From: Prorocentrum cordatum
Taxonomy: Eukaryota; Sar; Dinophyceae; Prorocentrales; Prorocentraceae
Length of the DNA: 64,000 bases
Assembly (NCBI GenBank): GCA_963575745.1
Contig: CAUYUJ010015009.1
Coordinates: 156,273 to 220,272 of the forward strand
Reading direction: 5' to 3'
In this document: piece after piece, positions 61,850 to 64,000 of the stretch
How the letters are laid out: each line of letters opens with the position of its first letter
Numbering within the stretch: position 1 is the stretch's first letter
The notes under the pieces: model-generated
Told to the model about the DNA's origin: nothing
Seen by the model: the letters and a program-made list of their open reading frames with translations, nothing else
Database searches by the model: none
Position numbers and translations under genes: made by a program

Positions 61850-62850
61850 CGAAGGAAGGATGGGGCAGGGCGTGGGGGGAGAGGGGAGCAGGGGCGATGG
61901 GGTGGCGAGGGGAGGAGGGGGGGGGCGTCGTCGTCGAGAAGAGACGGGGTGGTTGCGGGAAGGAGACGGGGTGTCGGGGGAGAATAGAAATTCCAGCTCG
62001 ACAAGGCATTGCAAGGAGAATAGAGCACTGGATGGCAAGAAACAAGTCAGCGACAAAGTAGATGGGGGGGGCGAGGGAGGAGGGGGGATGAGAGAAGGGC
62101 GGGGGAGTGGACGGTTGGGGGGGGTCTAAAGGGATGGAGGGGCAGGGCGAGGGGGGGGGGCAGAAGGAGAGGAGAGTAGGGAGGAAGGAGGCAAGCTGGA
62201 TGCGCCAGCGCCACATCCGACACCCTGCCCCGCCCGCCCCTTCCTTCCCATTGCGTTGGGCCGTCTTCTGCCTGCTGGCTGGGAGGAGGATGGAGGAGGG
62301 AGAATCGAGGAGAACGAGGAGGAGGATGAATAGGAACAAACCGAGAGGAGTTTCGGAGAGGAGGATGAGGAGGGATGCGAGGGGCAGCAGGAGGGGAGGA
62401 GTGAACCATGAACCTCCCCATGGCGAACGACAATCTTCATGAGCACCTCTACCTCGACTTCGCTTGGCTGAGACGGAGGGCAGAGGAGGAGATCGGGAGG
62501 GGGGGATTCCGCGATCGGAAGGGGGATGAGACGAGGGAGGCAAGAGCACCGCTCTTTCAACGAGCCTGCCCGCGGTGCCATCGTCAGGGGAAAGGGGAGA
62601 GGAGAAACGACGAGGACCACGGGGACGAAGGAGGGATGGAGGAACGGAGGAGGAATGGACACAACGAAATGAACGAAATGAACGAAAATGAGGAAGAAGG
62701 ACGAAACGAAAAGATGAAGGTAAGGAGGAAAGGACGACATGAAACGGAAAGCTCAACGAGGACCACGGGACGAACGAGGGATGGAGGAACGGAGGAGGAA
62801 AGGATTCGTGGGGAGGAGAGGACGACATGGAATGGAAAACTCAACGAGGA
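61850..62850 (+). repeat. Polypurine region with internal direct repeats
   Basis: GA-rich plus strand over about 1 kb. ACGAGGACCACGGGACGA, AGGGATGGAGGAACGGAGGA occurs at about 62608 and 62755 (about 147 bp apart). GGACGACATGRAAYGGAAAR, CTCAACGAGGA occurs at about 62732 and 62819. 62180-62260 resembles 26079-26150. Long minus-strand Ser/Pro-rich frames are compositional. Confidence 0.65.
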
Positions 62851-63390
62851 TGGGGCTTCCGCCAGAGACGCCGGCAACCTGTGGCCCCCGCGCGTGCCGG
62901 CCGTGGCACAACTCTGGGAGGATGAAAACCTGAAGGGGCTCTGGGACACACAAATAAATACACACAAATCAAAGGATGCCCCATATTTTCTCATATTTTC
63001 TAGGTTGTCTTCCCCCCCACTTCCCATATTTTCCAATATTTTCCTGGGAATCGACGGTTGATTGTGTCTGTGTGTGTGTTTTCCCTCCTGAAAACCACGA
63101 GCACATGTGGGTTGCCGCCCAAGTGCCCGCCGTAAGGAGGCGACGACGACGACCGCGGAGACGACGACGACGGCGACTGCTAAGACAACAAGGGGACGAC
63201 GGACACGACAGCGACGACAGCTGCCCCCAGCGACGCGAAAGAAACGCTTGCGCCTGAAGCGCCGCCCGTGGGGCCCAAGCGCGGATCCTCGAAATCCGCG
63301 CGAAGCGCCACAAGTTTATGTTTACGTGGTTTTTCTTTTTCGACTGGAGAAGGTGCGGCGGGGACGCGGGGACGAGAGTCGGGGATCTTC
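62851..63390. other. No gene recognised
   Basis: A small AT-richer patch (62945-63075) has CATATTTTC repeated three times. A CGACGACGACC stretch (63137-63180) follows. No recognisable gene. Confidence 0.4.
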
Positions 63391-63540
63391 TGACCCGGGT
63401 CAACCCAGACCCTGGTCAGCAGGAAACCAAAAACTGCAGTGCAGGAAACAGAAACTGCAACGCAGGTCTTCGCAAACCCGGGTCAACCAACATGCGCGGC
63501 CGCTTCGTGGCCACGAGCGGCTCGCTGACCCGGGTCAGCC
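63391..63540. repeat. TGACCCGGGTCA palindromes
   Basis: TGACCCGGGTCA occurs at 63391-63402 and, extended to the 16-bp palindrome GCTGACCCGGGTCAGC, at 63524-63539. Half copies (ACCCGGGTCAACC; CTGACCCCCGTTTGCATTGA) lie between and just after. Confidence 0.75.
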
Positions 63541-63878
63541 AGAGGGGGTCTTCGCAGGATCCTGCAGGATCTGGCGCCCTGGCTGACCCCCGTTTGCATT
63601 GACCCCCGTCTCTTGAGCCCCGAGACAGTGACGACGGCAGCCTGCCGGGCTCCACGAGCCGCTTGCCCGCGGTGAGGTTGTGCAGCGCCCGGATCAGGGC
63701 CGCCACCACGAGCTGCCGCTGCGGAGGTCGCTCTTTTGGCCGCCGCCGCCGCGTGCGACGCCATCGGCGCCCGTCTTCGTCGACGCCGTCGTGGCGGGCA
63801 CGCGCGCGCGCGCGTCGCGTCTCCCCACGAATCGCTCCTAGAGGCCACCTGGATGGGGTCCGAATAGACGGGGTCGGA

Positions 63879-64000
63879 GGGTCGCGCCGCATCGCCGATG
63901 CATCGGCGACGTCGGCGATGCATCGGCGATGCATCGGCGTTTAAATGTCGTGCTCCACATCGAGCTGCATCGTCGATGCATCGGCGATGCGGCGCGACCC
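63879..64000. repeat. 27-bp perfect inverted repeat enclosing GATGCATCGGC units
   Basis: The left arm (63879-63905), from GGGTCGCGCC to GATGCATCG, is the exact reverse complement of 63974-64000, the last bases of the window. The 68-bp interior repeats GATGCATCGGC, itself near-palindromic (CGCCGATGCATCGGCG at 63893-63908). The structure may continue beyond the window. Confidence 0.9.

Overview
The window is nuclear DNA of a dinoflagellate. The decisive evidence is the 22-nt dinoflagellate spliced leader (DinoSL, core CCGTAGCCATTTTGGCTCAA), present as an exact copy at 11300-11321 and at 40750-40771, and as a decayed copy at 24396-24413. High GC, long GGA/TCC tracts and many dinoflagellate-type LINE fragments agree with this. 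A Prorocentrum-like or Symbiodiniaceae-like genome is possible, but the species cannot be named from this sequence. I found no intact host gene, tRNA, rRNA or CRISPR array. The window is a gene desert of retrotransposons, foldback elements, satellites and microsatellites.

Layout. 0.9-4 kb: two blocks of a 90-100 bp satellite around a 1-kb (ATC)n tract. 4-5.7 kb: a CCAAGANGGCC block and composite element copy A. 6.15-11.3 kb: LINE-A, full length, minus strand, starting exactly at a DinoSL. 11.3-17.4 kb: TCC/GGA tracts, the endonuclease remnant of LINE-D, composite copy B. 18.6-24.4 kb: LINE-C, minus strand, with endonuclease, RT (YIDD) and an RNase H-like end, beginning at a decayed DinoSL. 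25-33 kb: repeat families, a foldback element, a small MITE-like copy, composite copy C. 33.4-35.4 kb: ORF1 remnant of LINE-E. 35.4-40.8 kb: LINE-B, a second full-length relative of LINE-A, also starting at a DinoSL. 41-42.2 kb: (GAT)n. 45-45.8 kb: a foldback element split by a 5'-truncated LINE (LINE-F) with a 16-bp target-site duplication. 46-47.5 kb: (GGA)n. 48-50 kb: RT remnants of LINE-G. 51-52.8 kb: satellite with higher-order duplication. 52.9-54.2 kb: composite copy D. 54-64 kb: polypurine and polypyrimidine tracts, foldback and MITE-like copies, short arrays, and a 27-bp perfect inverted repeat at the right edge.

How the parts fit. LINE-A and LINE-B carry a coiled-coil ORF1 and an APE-type endonuclease plus RT in ORF2. 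Both begin at a trans-spliced leader, sit inside GGA tracts and share the same 3' end just before a GAG repeat. This suggests copying of SL-capped mRNA into a GGA-rich target. All seven recognisable LINE fragments read on the minus strand. Composite elements carrying an 82-bp satellite also have GGA-type sequence at both ends, so the trinucleotide tracts look like shared landing sites. Reading frames of ORF2 are broken in every copy, while ORF1 is open in both full-length copies.
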